A stretch of DNA of 64,000 nt from JAAFHI01 sp039793685 (GCA_039793685.1 JBDRAL010000068.1:11852-75851), one strand, 5' to 3'; counted from the first letter of the stretch, positions 42,790 to 52,686 are shown. The notes: generated from the letters alone by a model not told the origin. Program-made: numbers and translations.

Positions 42790-45219
42790 ATGGATTCATT
42801 GCTCCAGGACATTCGCTTTGCGTGGCGTTCGTTTTTGAAAAAGCCCGGATTCGCGGTGGTGGTGATTTTGACGCTGGCACTTGGAATCGGGGCCAATGCC
42901 GCCATCTTCAGCATCGTCAATGCACTCCTGATCCGGCCGCTCCCCTTCCCGAACGCCGACCGGCTCGTCTTCGTCGGGGGGAGCGTCCCCGAAAACCCGG
43001 TTGCACTGAGTTCGCTTTCGCCCTTGAACTTCAGCGACCTGCGCGAGCGAAGCCGGAGCTTCGACGGTTATTTTTCGTTTCGTTACACCAGCTTCGCACT
43101 GAACGGCGACGGCGCGCCGGAATCCCTGAACGGCCTTTATGTGACGGGAGATTTCGCAAAAGTGATAGGCGTCCGGCCGATTCTGGGGAGAACGTTCACC
43201 AATGAAGATGACGTTCCCGGAAAAAATCAGGTGGTTCTCATCAGTCACGGCCTGTGGCAGCGAAGGTTTGCCGGGGCCTCCGACATTGTCGGGAAAACCG
43301 CGCGGATAAACGGCGAACCGCACACCATCATCGGGGTGATGCCGCCCGATTTCACATTTCCGACATCCCGGAATGATGTCTGGAAGCCAATGGGCCTGGT
43401 GCCGGCTTCGGTGAATCGCGGCACATCGTACCTTCAGTCGATGGCACGTTTGAAAAACGGCGTGACCCAGGCGCAGGCCGGTCAGGAAGCGAACGCCATC
43501 GCCGCGGATATCGTCCGGGAAAACTCGGCGAACCTGCGCGACCTGAAATACACGCTGATTTCGTTTCGTCAGGAACTGGTCGGCGACATCGAACGCCCGT
43601 TGTACATTCTGTCCGGCGTGGTCCTGCTGGTCCTGTTGATCGCCTGTTTCAATGTCGCCAATCTGACCCTGAGCCGGGCCACCGTCCGCTGGAAGGAAAT
43701 CAACGTCCGGGCCGCATTGGGCGCTTCCCGTGCCAGCCTGATCCGGCTGGTTCTGGTCGAATCGGTCCTGCTCAGTCTGATCGGTGGCTGCCTCGGACTC
43801 GCCATCGCGAAATTCGGCACCCAGTTCCTTTTGAACATCTACCCGGGCGTGATTCCGAATTCCGCAAACGTGGGACTCGATCCGACGGTCATCCTTTTCA
43901 CCTTTGCCATTTCGGCCCTGACCGGCATCGCCTTCGGCATCGTACCGGCCTGGCAGGTGTCACAAACGAATCTCAATCAGGTTCTTCGCGAACAGTCACG
44001 GACCGCGACCGCCGGCGGGATGAAGGTGTTTCGTCACGGGCTGGTCGTCTCCGAAATCGGCCTTTCGCTCATCCTGCTCATCGGAGCCGGGCTGTTGTTG
44101 AAAAGTTTCTGGAACCTGATCGGAATCAATCCCGGATTCCGTCCGGAAAACGTCGTGACGGCCAACGTCGGACTTCCGGCAGCCCGTTACAAGGACCCTG
44201 TCAAACAGGACGAGTTCTTCCGGCGGACACTTGAAACCCTGCGGGCGACACCGGGCGTCCAGTGCGCATCGGCGGTCACCAATCTGCCCTTCACCGGCTC
44301 GCGCGGGGCGACCTCGTTTTCGATTGACGAGCGCCCAACTCCGCCAAATACCGACCAGCCACACGCCGACAATCATGAGGCCTATCCCGGGTATTTTCAG
44401 GCAATGGGTATCCGGCTGCGCGAAGGCCGGGACTTCGCCGAAAACGATGACCGCTCCCACCCCGGCGTGGTCATCGTGAACGAACTGTTCGCCCGGCGGT
44501 ATTTCCCGAATGAAAATCCACTCGGGAAACGCATCACCATCGGGACTCCCGAAGAAGAAAAGCTGTACGGCAAAGTGGTTTCGCGGGAAATTGTCGGGGT
44601 CATTGAAAACGTCAAACTGCTTGAACTCGAAGCCGAATTCGAGCCGGAGGTGTATGTCCCGGCCGCGCAGCTTCCCGGTGGAAATCTTTCCATCGTGGCC
44701 AGGGGGAATGTGTCCGCCCCGGAACTCATCGGCGCGGTTGAACGCGCGGTGACGACCACCGATTCGCTCCAGCCGATCCGTCGTCCCCAAATGCTCGAAA
44801 CCGCCGTCAGCGCCTCGGTTGCGCCGCGTCGATTCACGGCGTCTTTACTGCTTCTGTTCGCCTCCATCGCGCTGGTCCTCGCGCTGGTCGGGGTGTACGG
44901 GGTGATGTCTTACTTCGTTTCCCAACGGACGACCGAAATCGGCATCCGAATCGCACTCGGCGCCACGCTCGGCGACGTTCTTCGCCTGGTTCTGGGTCAG
45001 GGAATAATGTTGATCTGCCTCGGAACGGCTTGCGGACTGACCGGCGCCTTCGCCTTGACCCGCCTGATGCGAAGCCTGCTTTTCGGCGTCAGTCCGACCG
45101 ACCCGATCACCTTTTTCAGCATCGCCGCCCTGCTCGTGATCGTCGGCCTGCTGGCCTGCCTCATCCCCGCCCGGCGCGCCACCCGGACCGATCCGATGGT
45201 CGCGCTGAGGCACGACTGA
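42790..45219 (+). CDS. ADOP-type FtsX/MacB permease 6
   Basis: The 809-residue protein (MDSLLQDIRFAWRSFLKKPG...) has TM1 VILTLALGIGANAAIFSIVNALLI, the middle block LLIACFNVANLTLSRATVRWKEINVRAALGASRASLIRLV and the terminal block FVSQRTTEIGIRIALGATLGDVLRLV, ending PARRATRTDPMVALRHD. It has its own sigma-54 promoter and dyad, so it starts a second transcription unit that probably includes ADOP 7. No Shine-Dalgarno is evident; the start follows repeat words (GACTTCGCCTT). The N-terminus aligns with all other copies, which fixes the start. Confidence 0.92.
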   Translation: MDSLLQDIRFAWRSFLKKPGFAVVVILTLALGIGANAAIFSIVNALLIRPLPFPNADRLVFVGGSVPENPVALSSLSPLNFSDLRERSRSFDGYFSFRYTSFALNGDGAPESLNGLYVTGDFAKVIGVRPILGRTFTNEDDVPGKNQVVLISHGLWQRRFAGASDIVGKTARINGEPHTIIGVMPPDFTFPTSRNDVWKPMGLVPASVNRGTSYLQSMARLKNGVTQAQAGQEANAIAADIVRENSANLRDLKYTLISFRQELVGDIERPLYILSGVVLLVLLIACFNVANLTLSRATVRWKEINVRAALGASRASLIRLVLVESVLLSLIGGCLGLAIAKFGTQFLLNIYPGVIPNSANVGLDPTVILFTFAISALTGIAFGIVPAWQVSQTNLNQVLREQSRTATAGGMKVFRHGLVVSEIGLSLILLIGAGLLLKSFWNLIGINPGFRPENVVTANVGLPAARYKDPVKQDEFFRRTLETLRATPGVQCASAVTNLPFTGSRGATSFSIDERPTPPNTDQPHADNHEAYPGYFQAMGIRLREGRDFAENDDRSHPGVVIVNELFARRYFPNENPLGKRITIGTPEEEKLYGKVVSREIVGVIENVKLLELEAEFEPEVYVPAAQLPGGNLSIVARGNVSAPELIGAVERAVTTTDSLQPIRRPQMLETAVSASVAPRRFTASLLLLFASIALVLALVGVYGVMSYFVSQRTTEIGIRIALGATLGDVLRLVLGQGIMLICLGTACGLTGAFALTRLMRSLLFGVSPTDPITFFSIAALLVIVGLLACLIPARRATRTDPMVALRHD

Positions 45220-45422
45220 GTCTGGGGTCTGGGGTCTGGGGTCTGGGGTCTGGGGTCTGGGGTCTGGGGTCTGGGGTCTGGGGTTGAGCGTCCGTTTTTC
45301 GAGGTCTCGGTCAAGTTCCTTTCTCCGCATTTTTCCCAACCCCGGTTTTTTCAAACTTCATCGTCCACCCCCCATCGTTCATCGTTTCCCTGACTCCAGA
45401 CTCTCGACTCCAGACTCCAGAC
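45220..45422. repeat. Nine perfect 7-bp tandem repeats (GTCTGGG) and inverted words
   Basis: GTCTGGG is repeated nine times without error from 45220 to 45282. Inverted words of the related type (GACTCCA, GACTCTC, GACTCCA, GACTCCA) lie at about 45391-45422, before the next start. Confidence 0.85.
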
Positions 45423-45440
45423 TTTTAACAAAGAGGTTTC

Positions 45441-47852
45441 ATGAACTCCCTTCTCACCGACTTTCGCATCGCCCTCCGTTCGTTTTTCAAGCGTCCGGGT
45501 TTCGCCGTCGTCGCGATTTTCACGCTGGCGCTTGGAATTGGGGCGAACACGGCCATTTTCAGCGTGGTGGACGCAGTGCTCCTGAAAGGACTCCCCTACC
45601 CGAACGCGGACCGCCTCGTTGAAGTCCGCGAGGTGAACGATTTGGGAAGGAGCATCAATGTCGCCGAGCCGAATTTCAAGGATCTCAAGGAACGGGTGCG
45701 CGGGTTCGAGTCAGTGGCGGAATACGCTGGAGGCGAACTCGTTGTAACGGGCGGCTCGGAACCGGTGAGGGCTTTTACCTATTACGTCTCCGGCGATTTT
45801 TTCCGGACGGTTGGGGTTCAGCCCGCGCAGGGCCGCGCATTCCTTCCGGAAGAATCGAAATTCAACGGCCAGCCGCCGGTCGCGGTCATCAGCCATGCCT
45901 TCTGGCAGCGCGCCCTGGGTGGTCGGACCGACTTTCAAACGGTTGTCTTGAACGTGGACGGTATCCGGATGCCGGTCGTCGGCGTGATGCCGCCTGATCT
46001 GGGCTTTCCGAAGCAGGCCGATGTCTGGGTCCCGCGTGAACTGGAAGGGCCGCAAAACAACCGGACAGCCCATAACTTCAAGGTCATCGGGAGACTCAAG
46101 GCCGGTGTTCCGGTGAGGGAAGCCCAGGCCGAGGCGACGGCTCTGGCCCGTGAACTTCGAAACCAGTTCGGACAAAAAACCGATGCCGCCGATTTCGCGA
46201 TCGTACCGGCGAAGGACTTCATGACCGGGCAGGTTCGCGAGGGCCTACTCATCATCGGAGCCGCCGTCACGTTCCTGCTGCTCATCGCCTGCGCCAACGT
46301 GACGAACCTTTTACTGGCCCGGTTGAACGGACAGTCCACCGAAATCGCCATTCGAACCGCCCTTGGGGCGACGCCCGTCCGGATTGCGCGTCAATTCGTG
46401 GTGGAGAACCTTTTTCTGACCGTGACGGCTTCCCTCTGCGGCCTGGTTCTGGCCAAGTGGGGCGTGGGGGCATTGAAAACCATCAATCAGGCAAACCTTC
46501 CACGGGGTGAGGAAATCGGCCTCGACGGACGCGCGGTGGCATTTGCCCTTGGCCTTTCGGTGCTTGTCGCAATCGTCCTGAGCATCATCCCGGCCATTCA
46601 GGCTTCCGCGACTGAACTCGTTACCAAACTCAAACTTTCGGGGAATACCGGGGGCGCTTCCCGCCATCGCAATCGCGTCCGCAACTCGCTCGTGACCGCG
46701 CAGGTCGCGCTGACGCTCACGCTGCTGGTCGGCGCGGGGCTGCTCATTCGCGGCTTCGTCAAGCTGCTTGAAGTAGATCCAGGGTTCCGTCCCGAAAGCG
46801 CCTTTGCCATGACGCTCGCCCTGCCTTCCTCCCTCGATAAAAGCGAAGAACCGAAACTGCTCATCTTTCAAAGACAGTTAATTGAACGGGTTTCACAATT
46901 GCCTTCGGTGACGGCGGCGGGCGGGATTTCCGACCTTCCGATGTCGCGCGGCGGCGCCAACGGCCGTTTCCTCAAAAACAACGATCCCAACCAGCCCGGA
47001 CAGGCGGAATACCGGCTGGCCAGCGCGAATTATTTCAAGGCCATCGGAATTCCGCTGATTCGGGGACGATTTTTCGACGGGACCGACACCGAAAAGGCGC
47101 CGCCGGCCGCCGTCATCAGCCAGTCGCTCGCCAAACGGTACTGGCCCAATGAAAACCCAATCGGACAAACCATCCAGTTCGGAAACATGGACGGCGATAC
47201 CCGCCCGATGGTCATCGTCGGCGTGGTCGGCGACATCCGCGAGGACGGCCTCGATCAGCCGGTCGGGGAAACCGTTTACGGACATTCGTTTCAACGGCCC
47301 CAGTTCTGGCAGGTGTCGAATCTCTCCATCGTGGTCCGGGCCAAGGGGGATTCCGCAGCCCTGCTTCCGCAAATGCGGGAAATCGTCCGGTCGCTGAATC
47401 CCGACGTTCCGGTCAAGTTCACTTCCATTCCGGAAATCTACTCGCAATCGCTCGACGCGCGTCGTTTCAGCCTGGTCATCTTCGGCGTCTTTTCCGCCGT
47501 TGCGCTGCTGCTGGCAATGACCGGCGTGTACGGCGTGGTTTCATATCTGGTCACGCTCCGCCGCCGCGAAATCGGCATTCGTATTGCGCTCGGCGCGGAC
47601 CGGAGATCAATTCTCGGACTGGTCGTTCGGCAAGGGATGTATCCGACGCTTATCGGTATCGGCATCGGACTCGTTTCCGGCTTCTTCCTTTCGCGAGCGA
47701 TGACCAGTCTGCTCTACGGCGTCAGCCCCGGCGACCCGATCACCTTCGGTTCCGTTTCGGGGGTCATCGCCCTCGTGGCCCTGCTCGCCTGTCTGATTCC
47801 CGCACGACGTGCCGCCAGGGAAGATCCGCTCGTCGCGCTCCGTTATGAATAG
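45441..47852 (+). CDS. ADOP-type FtsX/MacB permease 7
   Basis: The 803-residue protein begins MNSLLTDFRIALRSFFKRPG with AAAGAGG upstream. It has TM1 IFTLALGIGANTAIFSVVDAVLL, the middle block LLIACANVTNLLLARLNGQSTEIAIRTALGATPVRIARQF and the end block YLVTLRRREIGIRIALGADRRSILGLV, terminating PARRAAREDPLVALRYE. It lies about 220 bp after ADOP 6 without a sigma-54 promoter of its own. It is the last of the continuous ADOP run; a long AT-rich gap and the receptor gene follow. Confidence 0.92.
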   Translation: MNSLLTDFRIALRSFFKRPGFAVVAIFTLALGIGANTAIFSVVDAVLLKGLPYPNADRLVEVREVNDLGRSINVAEPNFKDLKERVRGFESVAEYAGGELVVTGGSEPVRAFTYYVSGDFFRTVGVQPAQGRAFLPEESKFNGQPPVAVISHAFWQRALGGRTDFQTVVLNVDGIRMPVVGVMPPDLGFPKQADVWVPRELEGPQNNRTAHNFKVIGRLKAGVPVREAQAEATALARELRNQFGQKTDAADFAIVPAKDFMTGQVREGLLIIGAAVTFLLLIACANVTNLLLARLNGQSTEIAIRTALGATPVRIARQFVVENLFLTVTASLCGLVLAKWGVGALKTINQANLPRGEEIGLDGRAVAFALGLSVLVAIVLSIIPAIQASATELVTKLKLSGNTGGASRHRNRVRNSLVTAQVALTLTLLVGAGLLIRGFVKLLEVDPGFRPESAFAMTLALPSSLDKSEEPKLLIFQRQLIERVSQLPSVTAAGGISDLPMSRGGANGRFLKNNDPNQPGQAEYRLASANYFKAIGIPLIRGRFFDGTDTEKAPPAAVISQSLAKRYWPNENPIGQTIQFGNMDGDTRPMVIVGVVGDIREDGLDQPVGETVYGHSFQRPQFWQVSNLSIVVRAKGDSAALLPQMREIVRSLNPDVPVKFTSIPEIYSQSLDARRFSLVIFGVFSAVALLLAMTGVYGVVSYLVTLRRREIGIRIALGADRRSILGLVVRQGMYPTLIGIGIGLVSGFFLSRAMTSLLYGVSPGDPITFGSVSGVIALVALLACLIPARRAAREDPLVALRYE

Positions 47853-48457
47853 TCTGTAGCCGAGAGTCGGGAGTCCCAAGTCCAGGGTTTAAAGTCGAAG
47901 ACCTTCAATGCCGACTTACCGTGTACCGAGAATGAACCCATCCGCCCGGTTGCCGCGCCCTTTCTTGCCAATCACCAGTAAAAGTTCCATTTATTTTTTG
48001 TAATTGTTCGTAAATATGAAAATTTAAAAAACGAAATCCCATAAAACTATTTTTTTGGATAAATCCGCCCGAAAACGGCTTCCCAAACTCCGAAAGGGAA
48101 ATATGCTCTTCCGCATAAAAACCGCTTTTTTATTAGGAAATCATTATATTTTTTAAATCCTCAGTGACTGCCAAAGCCATGGCGAAAACCAAAAATGTCG
48201 ATTCACAGGATTTAAATCTTGTTGAGTTGAAAGAAGAACCGGAGACGACAAATGGCCACATGGATTCAATTACATATTGCAAGAATTCGCTAATATTCCA
48301 ATAACCGTAAACGAATAAAATCTAATAAAGGAAATAGTTCAGTCGGCGGAAGCATCTCCGGCATACCCCTTGCCAAGTTGAATGGTCAGTCTGAAGCCGT
48401 CGCTTTCCGTGAGCAACGCGACGGCTTCCCAACCAACGCAAGGAGCTGGAGAATTTT
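47853..48457. other. AT-rich leader region upstream of the TonB-dependent receptor
   Basis: This 605-base gap begins with GAGTC repeat words (47856-47885). From about 47990 to 48330 it becomes much more AT-rich than anything else in the window, with long T and A runs. A half-site resembling the ADOP enhancer (GGCTTCCCAAACTCCGAAAG) lies at 48077-48096. A 41-codon open frame (48179-48304, MAKTKNVDSQDLNLVELKEE...) is present but has no Shine-Dalgarno and is not called as a gene. The last 75 bases carry a possible sigma-54 promoter and the receptor Shine-Dalgarno. Confidence 0.55.
48359..48373 (+). promoter_or_regulatory. Possible sigma-54-like promoter of the receptor gene
   Basis: CGGCATACCCCTTGC keeps the GG...TGC spacing and most of TGGCACG-N4-TTGC but with three mismatches in the -24 box. 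If used, transcription would start near 48385, about 73 bases before the ATG. Confidence 0.35.
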
Positions 48458-51400
48458 ATGATTTACCCAGAAGCAAACGTCAGGAACGCAGTTTCCAACC
48501 GACGTTTCCACCTTCTCCTCGCCTTCATCACGCTGCTCGTCGCATTGACCGGTTCGGTCAGCGCCCAGGTTACGACCGGGAACGTGCGCGGCGTAGTGAA
48601 AGACGAATCCGGTGCGGTCATTGCCGGAGCGAAGGTCACGATTACCGATGCCGCCACGAAATCGTCACAAACGGTTCAGGCGAGTTCGGAAGGCGAATTC
48701 CAATTCGTGAACCTGCCGGGAGGCGAATATTCAATTACGGTCGAATCCACCAACTTCAAGAAAACGACCCTGAGTCAGGTTATCGTTTCCTTGAACCGAA
48801 CCACCGACGTTCAGGTCACACTGGCGCCTGGGGGCGAATCCGAAGTCATCGAAGTTTCGGCGGCCAATGCCGGACTCATCGAAACCTCGACTTCGAACCT
48901 CGGCAAGAGCTTCGACTCCCGCCAGACCGTCGAATTGTCCCAGACCGCTTCGGCGGGCGGGATCTACAACCTCGCGCTGATTGCCGGCAACGTGTCGAGC
49001 AGCGGCGGGGTCGGCGTCGGCACGGGCGGCTCGGTCGGCGGACAGCGCCCGCGCAACAACAACTTCACCGTGGACGGCATCGACAACAACGACAAGGCCG
49101 TCACCGGACCGCAGATCTACATCTCGCCGGAAACGGTGGCCGAATTCACCCTTCTGTCGAACCAGTTTTCGGCTGAATTCAGCCGCTCGAACGGCGGACA
49201 GTTCATCACCGTCACCAAGAGCGGGACGAACCAGTTCCACGGCACGGCTTACGGCTTCTTCCAGAACCGCCGCCTGAACGCGCTCGACACGCAGCAGATC
49301 CTCGGCGGCACCACCCGCGACACCAACCCGCGCTCCGACTATTCGCGGCACGGTGGAAACATCGGCGGTCCCATCGTCAAGGATCGGCTCTGGTTTTTCG
49401 CTTCGTTCGAACGCCAGCAGACCGGGGCGGCGGCCTCGCCCGCCGGCATCCTGTCGTTTACCAGCGACGGCTTCAACCAATTGGGAAATGTCCCCGGCCT
49501 TTCCGCCACCAACCTGGCGGTGCTTCGGCAGTACCTGCCGGTCGCGCCGACCGCGACCGACACGATTCAGGTCGGCAACGCCCTCATTCCGGTCGGAAAC
49601 GTCACGTTCGACGCGCCGAGCTTTTCGACGCAGCGAAACTTCGTTCTCAACCTCGACTTCAAGCAGAGCGACAAGACGACGCACCGGACCCGGTTCATCT
49701 TCGACCGGATTCGGGCCATCGACACGGCGGCGAACCTGCCGGCGTTCTTCAACCCGATCCCGGTTGATGGTCGCCTGTTCTCCTACACGACCGTTCACAG
49801 CTTCACGCCGAGCCTGACGAACGAGTTCCGGTTCTCCTACCGGCGCTACCTCCAGTCGTTCCAGGTTCCGAACATCACCTATCCGAACCTCGATTCGTTC
49901 CCGAACATTCAGTTGAACGATCTGGGCATCAACATCGGGCCGGACCCGAACGCGCCGCAGTTCAACATCGAGAACAACTACCAGTTCATCGACAACGTTT
50001 CCTGGAATATCGGCAATCACTCGCTGAAATTCGGGATCGACGCCCGCAAGCTGATTTCGCCGCAGTCATTCGTGCAGCGTCAGCGCGGCGACTACACCTA
50101 CAACACGACCGATTCCTTCCTGCGCGACCTCAGCCCCGATTTCGGGGAACGCACGGTCGGCGCGTCGCCCTACTACGGCGACCAGAAGCTGTTCTTCGCC
50201 TACGCGCAGGACGACTGGCGGATTCACCCGACGCTCACCCTGAACCTCGGCATCCGTTATTCCTACCAGCAGGTTCCCTTCACGGCGCGGCAGCAGAGCC
50301 TCAACGCGGCGGCTTCGGTGCCGGGCCTGATCAACTTCAAGTCTCCGTCGGAACAGACGACCAACTTCGCGCCGGTGGTCGGACTCGCCTACGCGCCGAA
50401 CTTCAACGGGGGATTCCTCGGAAAAGTCTTCGGACGTCAGGGCGACAGCTCCCTCCGGGCCGGCTTCTCGCTCGGCTACGACGTGATTTTCGACAACCTG
50501 TACATCCTGTCGTTGCCGCCGCAGTTCAACCAGACCCGCAACGTCGAAACCCCGGGTGTTCCGGGCTTCCTCGCGGGTGGCGGGATTCCCCCGACGCCGA
50601 ATCCGGTGACGGGAACGCCCGAAGAACTCCGCTCCATCACCTCGGCGTTCATTCCGGACCAGAAGGTCCCCTACTCCATGACCTGGACGCTCGGCTTCCA
50701 GCGCCAGCTTTTCAAGGACTACTCCTTTGAAATCCGCTACGTCGGCACGCGCGGCGTTCACCTTCTGACCCAGAACCGCATCAACCGCCAGCCGCGGGTG
50801 ACCCCGAACCAGTTCCTTCCGACGTTCACCTCGGCTCCGACGCAGGCGCAGATCGACTCGCTGACGACGTCGCTTTCGCAGATTCAGGCGAATTCGAGCT
50901 TCGTTCCGGCGTTCGCCAACGCGGGCTTCAACGCGGGCAACCTCGTCGGTTTCCTTTCGAACGGCAACTCGACCTACCACGGTCTTTCACTGTCGGTTCA
51001 GAAGCGGTTCAGCAAGAACTTCCTCTTCAACTCCGCCTATACCTACAGCCACCTGATTGACGACACGACGGCGGAAGTGTTCAGCACCGTGTTCTCGCCG
51101 CGTCGGGTTCAGGACTTCCAGAACCTCCGCGCGGAACGCAGCACCTCGGCGCTGGACAGCACCCATCGCTTCGTTCTTTCGGGAATCTACGAAGTGCCCT
51201 ACTTCCGCGACAGCCAGAACCGTCTGGCCCGCGCGTTGCTCGGCGGCTTCAGCCTGTCCTCGACGATGACCTTCGAAACGGGCAAACCCTTCACCCCGCT
51301 GAGCGGTGTTGACGCCAACCTCAACGGCGACAACGCGGGCGACCGGACGGTGATCAACCCGAACGGCGTCAGCGGCACGGCGAGCGCGGTGACCCCGCTC

Positions 51401-51811
51401 ATCACCACCGCCGCTTCTCCGCTGGGCGCGGGCCAGACCGTCGGCTATGTCGCGGTGAACGGCAACGCGCAGTACATCCAGGCCGGACCGGGCGCGTTCG
51501 CGACGGCGGGTCGCAACACCGTCCGCCTGCCCGGAATCGCCAACTTCGATTTCGCGGTGTTCAAGAACTTCCGGCTGGGCGAAAGGACCCGCTTTCAGTT
51601 CCGGGCCGACTTCTACAACGTGTTCAACCACGCGCAGTACACTGCCGGTTCCGTCCGCGGCGTCAACCCGGTGGCGACCACCAGCGCGGGCGCGACCCGC
51701 GTCAACACGGTGGCCTTCGGCGGCGTGACGAACATCGACTTCAATCGGCCGCAGGGACTCCTGTCGAGCAATCCGCGGGTCATCCAGCTCGCGCTGCGCT
51801 TCGACTTCTGA
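48458..51811 (+). CDS. TonB-dependent receptor-like outer-membrane protein (Oar-like) with carboxypeptidase-regulatory-like domain
   Basis: The 1117-residue protein has a signal peptide (to VSAQ, about residue 38) and a transthyretin-like domain (about 40-125, VTTGNVRGVVKDESGAVIAGAKVTI...). A plug-type region follows (RNNNFTVDGIDNNDKAVTG..., QFSAEFSRSNGGQFITVTKSGTNQFHG), then a large beta-barrel ending in ALRFDF with a C-terminal Phe, as usual for outer-membrane barrels. This architecture is abundant in acidobacteria and is thought to import large or complex substrates with TonB. A strong GGAGCTGGAG Shine-Dalgarno supports the start. Its place inside the ADOP island, upstream of a small barrel protein and an ADOP, suggests that uptake and export or envelope functions are expressed together (inference). 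The ligand is unknown. Confidence 0.92.
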   Translation: MIYPEANVRNAVSNRRFHLLLAFITLLVALTGSVSAQVTTGNVRGVVKDESGAVIAGAKVTITDAATKSSQTVQASSEGEFQFVNLPGGEYSITVESTNFKKTTLSQVIVSLNRTTDVQVTLAPGGESEVIEVSAANAGLIETSTSNLGKSFDSRQTVELSQTASAGGIYNLALIAGNVSSSGGVGVGTGGSVGGQRPRNNNFTVDGIDNNDKAVTGPQIYISPETVAEFTLLSNQFSAEFSRSNGGQFITVTKSGTNQFHGTAYGFFQNRRLNALDTQQILGGTTRDTNPRSDYSRHGGNIGGPIVKDRLWFFASFERQQTGAAASPAGILSFTSDGFNQLGNVPGLSATNLAVLRQYLPVAPTATDTIQVGNALIPVGNVTFDAPSFSTQRNFVLNLDFKQSDKTTHRTRFIFDRIRAIDTAANLPAFFNPIPVDGRLFSYTTVHSFTPSLTNEFRFSYRRYLQSFQVPNITYPNLDSFPNIQLNDLGINIGPDPNAPQFNIENNYQFIDNVSWNIGNHSLKFGIDARKLISPQSFVQRQRGDYTYNTTDSFLRDLSPDFGERTVGASPYYGDQKLFFAYAQDDWRIHPTLTLNLGIRYSYQQVPFTARQQSLNAAASVPGLINFKSPSEQTTNFAPVVGLAYAPNFNGGFLGKVFGRQGDSSLRAGFSLGYDVIFDNLYILSLPPQFNQTRNVETPGVPGFLAGGGIPPTPNPVTGTPEELRSITSAFIPDQKVPYSMTWTLGFQRQLFKDYSFEIRYVGTRGVHLLTQNRINRQPRVTPNQFLPTFTSAPTQAQIDSLTTSLSQIQANSSFVPAFANAGFNAGNLVGFLSNGNSTYHGLSLSVQKRFSKNFLFNSAYTYSHLIDDTTAEVFSTVFSPRRVQDFQNLRAERSTSALDSTHRFVLSGIYEVPYFRDSQNRLARALLGGFSLSSTMTFETGKPFTPLSGVDANLNGDNAGDRTVINPNGVSGTASAVTPLITTAASPLGAGQTVGYVAVNGNAQYIQAGPGAFATAGRNTVRLPGIANFDFAVFKNFRLGERTRFQFRADFYNVFNHAQYTAGSVRGVNPVATTSAGATRVNTVAFGGVTNIDFNRPQGLLSSNPRVIQLALRFDF

Positions 51812-51973
51812 TCTCCGGCGGTTCCGGATTCGAAACAGGCCGGAGGACGGCGGCTACGGTCTCCGTCCTCCCATTTCGGGAAGCGACCGCAACCGCGGCG
51901 CTTCCCCTCGTCTTTCGCCGAACCGCCCATCGGGGGACTGGTCGGAGACGAAAACGTTATAAAGGAGTAAAAA

Positions 51974-52528
51974 ATGCGTAAGCTGTTTCTTCTTTTCGGA
52001 CTGGCCCTTATTTTCACGGCCACCGGATATGCCCAGGATGTTCCCAAAGCCGAAGTCTTCGCCGGGTTTCAGTATGGCCGGATCAATGACCTGAGGGCCG
52101 TCAACACCGGTTTGAACACAAGCGGGTTCACCGTCGAAGGGACCTACAACGTCAACAAGGTCCTCGGCGTGGTGGCCGATTTCGGCGCGTCCTATTCGAA
52201 CAAGCAGACCAACCTCTATTCCTACATGTTCGGTCCGCGCGTCAGCCTGCGGAACAATTCGCGGATCACCCCGTTCGCCCACGCGCTGTTCGGCGGCGCT
52301 CACGCAAGCCGCGTTCCGGCCAACACGCCCGGCACGTTCAAGTCGGCTTCCGGTTTCGCGATGGCCCTCGGCGGCGGGCTGGACGTAAAACTGACCCAGC
52401 GGGTTTCGCTGCGTCCGTTCCAGGGCGAGTACTACTACACCCGAATTGGCGTGAATAATCTTCAGCGGGACAGCCAGAGCCACCTCCGGCTTTCCTTCGG
52501 GGTGAATTTCACCTTCGGGAAAAAATAG
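51974..52528 (+). CDS. Small outer-membrane beta-barrel protein (OmpA/OmpW-like fold)
   Basis: The ATG at 51974 has AAGGAG seven bases upstream. The 184-residue product has a signal peptide (MRKLFLLFGLALIFTATGYAQ). Eight alternating beta strands follow (AEVFAGFQYGRI, TVEGTYNVNKVLGVVADFGASYS, YMFGPRVSLR, PFAHALFGGAHAS, FAMALGGGLDVKL, VSLRPFQGEYYYTRIG), and the end is LRLSFGVNFTFGKK. This matches the eight-stranded outer-membrane barrel superfamily. It follows the receptor gene by 160 bp and is closed by a terminator, so the two may form one unit. A GGAGGACGG..CCGTCCTCC dyad without T run lies in the gap (51842-51871). Confidence 0.85.
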   Translation: MRKLFLLFGLALIFTATGYAQDVPKAEVFAGFQYGRINDLRAVNTGLNTSGFTVEGTYNVNKVLGVVADFGASYSNKQTNLYSYMFGPRVSLRNNSRITPFAHALFGGAHASRVPANTPGTFKSASGFAMALGGGLDVKLTQRVSLRPFQGEYYYTRIGVNNLQRDSQSHLRLSFGVNFTFGKK

Positions 52529-52556
52529 AACCGACCGCGAAACAGGGTATCGGTTT

Positions 52557-52584
52557 GGGGAAGGCGCACTGCCTTCCCCTTTTT
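52557..52584 (+). terminator. Rho-independent terminator after the small barrel gene
   Basis: GGGGAAGGC at 52557-52565 and GCCTTCCCC at 52571-52579 form a perfect 9-bp stem with a 5-nt loop, followed by TTTTT. It separates the receptor unit from the ADOP 8 enhancer only 14 bases later. Confidence 0.9.
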
Positions 52585-52597
52585 CATTTCTAAATCA

Positions 52598-52637
52598 CTG
52601 TCCGGTTGTGGGACGCCGCCTTCCCAAATCCGAACAG
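52598..52637. promoter_or_regulatory. 40-bp dyad, candidate enhancer (UAS) of ADOP 8
   Basis: CTGTCCGGTTGTGGGACGCC is followed by the inverted half GCCTTCCCAAATCCGAACAG, an almost perfect dyad. Its centre is about 70 bp upstream of the sigma-54 promoter at 52687, as for ADOP 1 and ADOP 6. Confidence 0.75.
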
Positions 52638-52686
52638 AAATCCCTCGGAAACGGCGTTCACGAAGCAAAAAGAAGGGGGAAAAACG

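Noticed and set aside
48179..48304. 41-codon frame MAKTKNVDSQ... in the AT-rich leader
   Set aside because: No ribosome site and low complexity of the surroundings; too weak for a gene call.
48731..50020. 429-codon minus-strand frame inside the receptor gene
   Set aside because: Arg/Val/Glu-rich shadow of the receptor; the plus frame has signal peptide, plug and barrel motifs.
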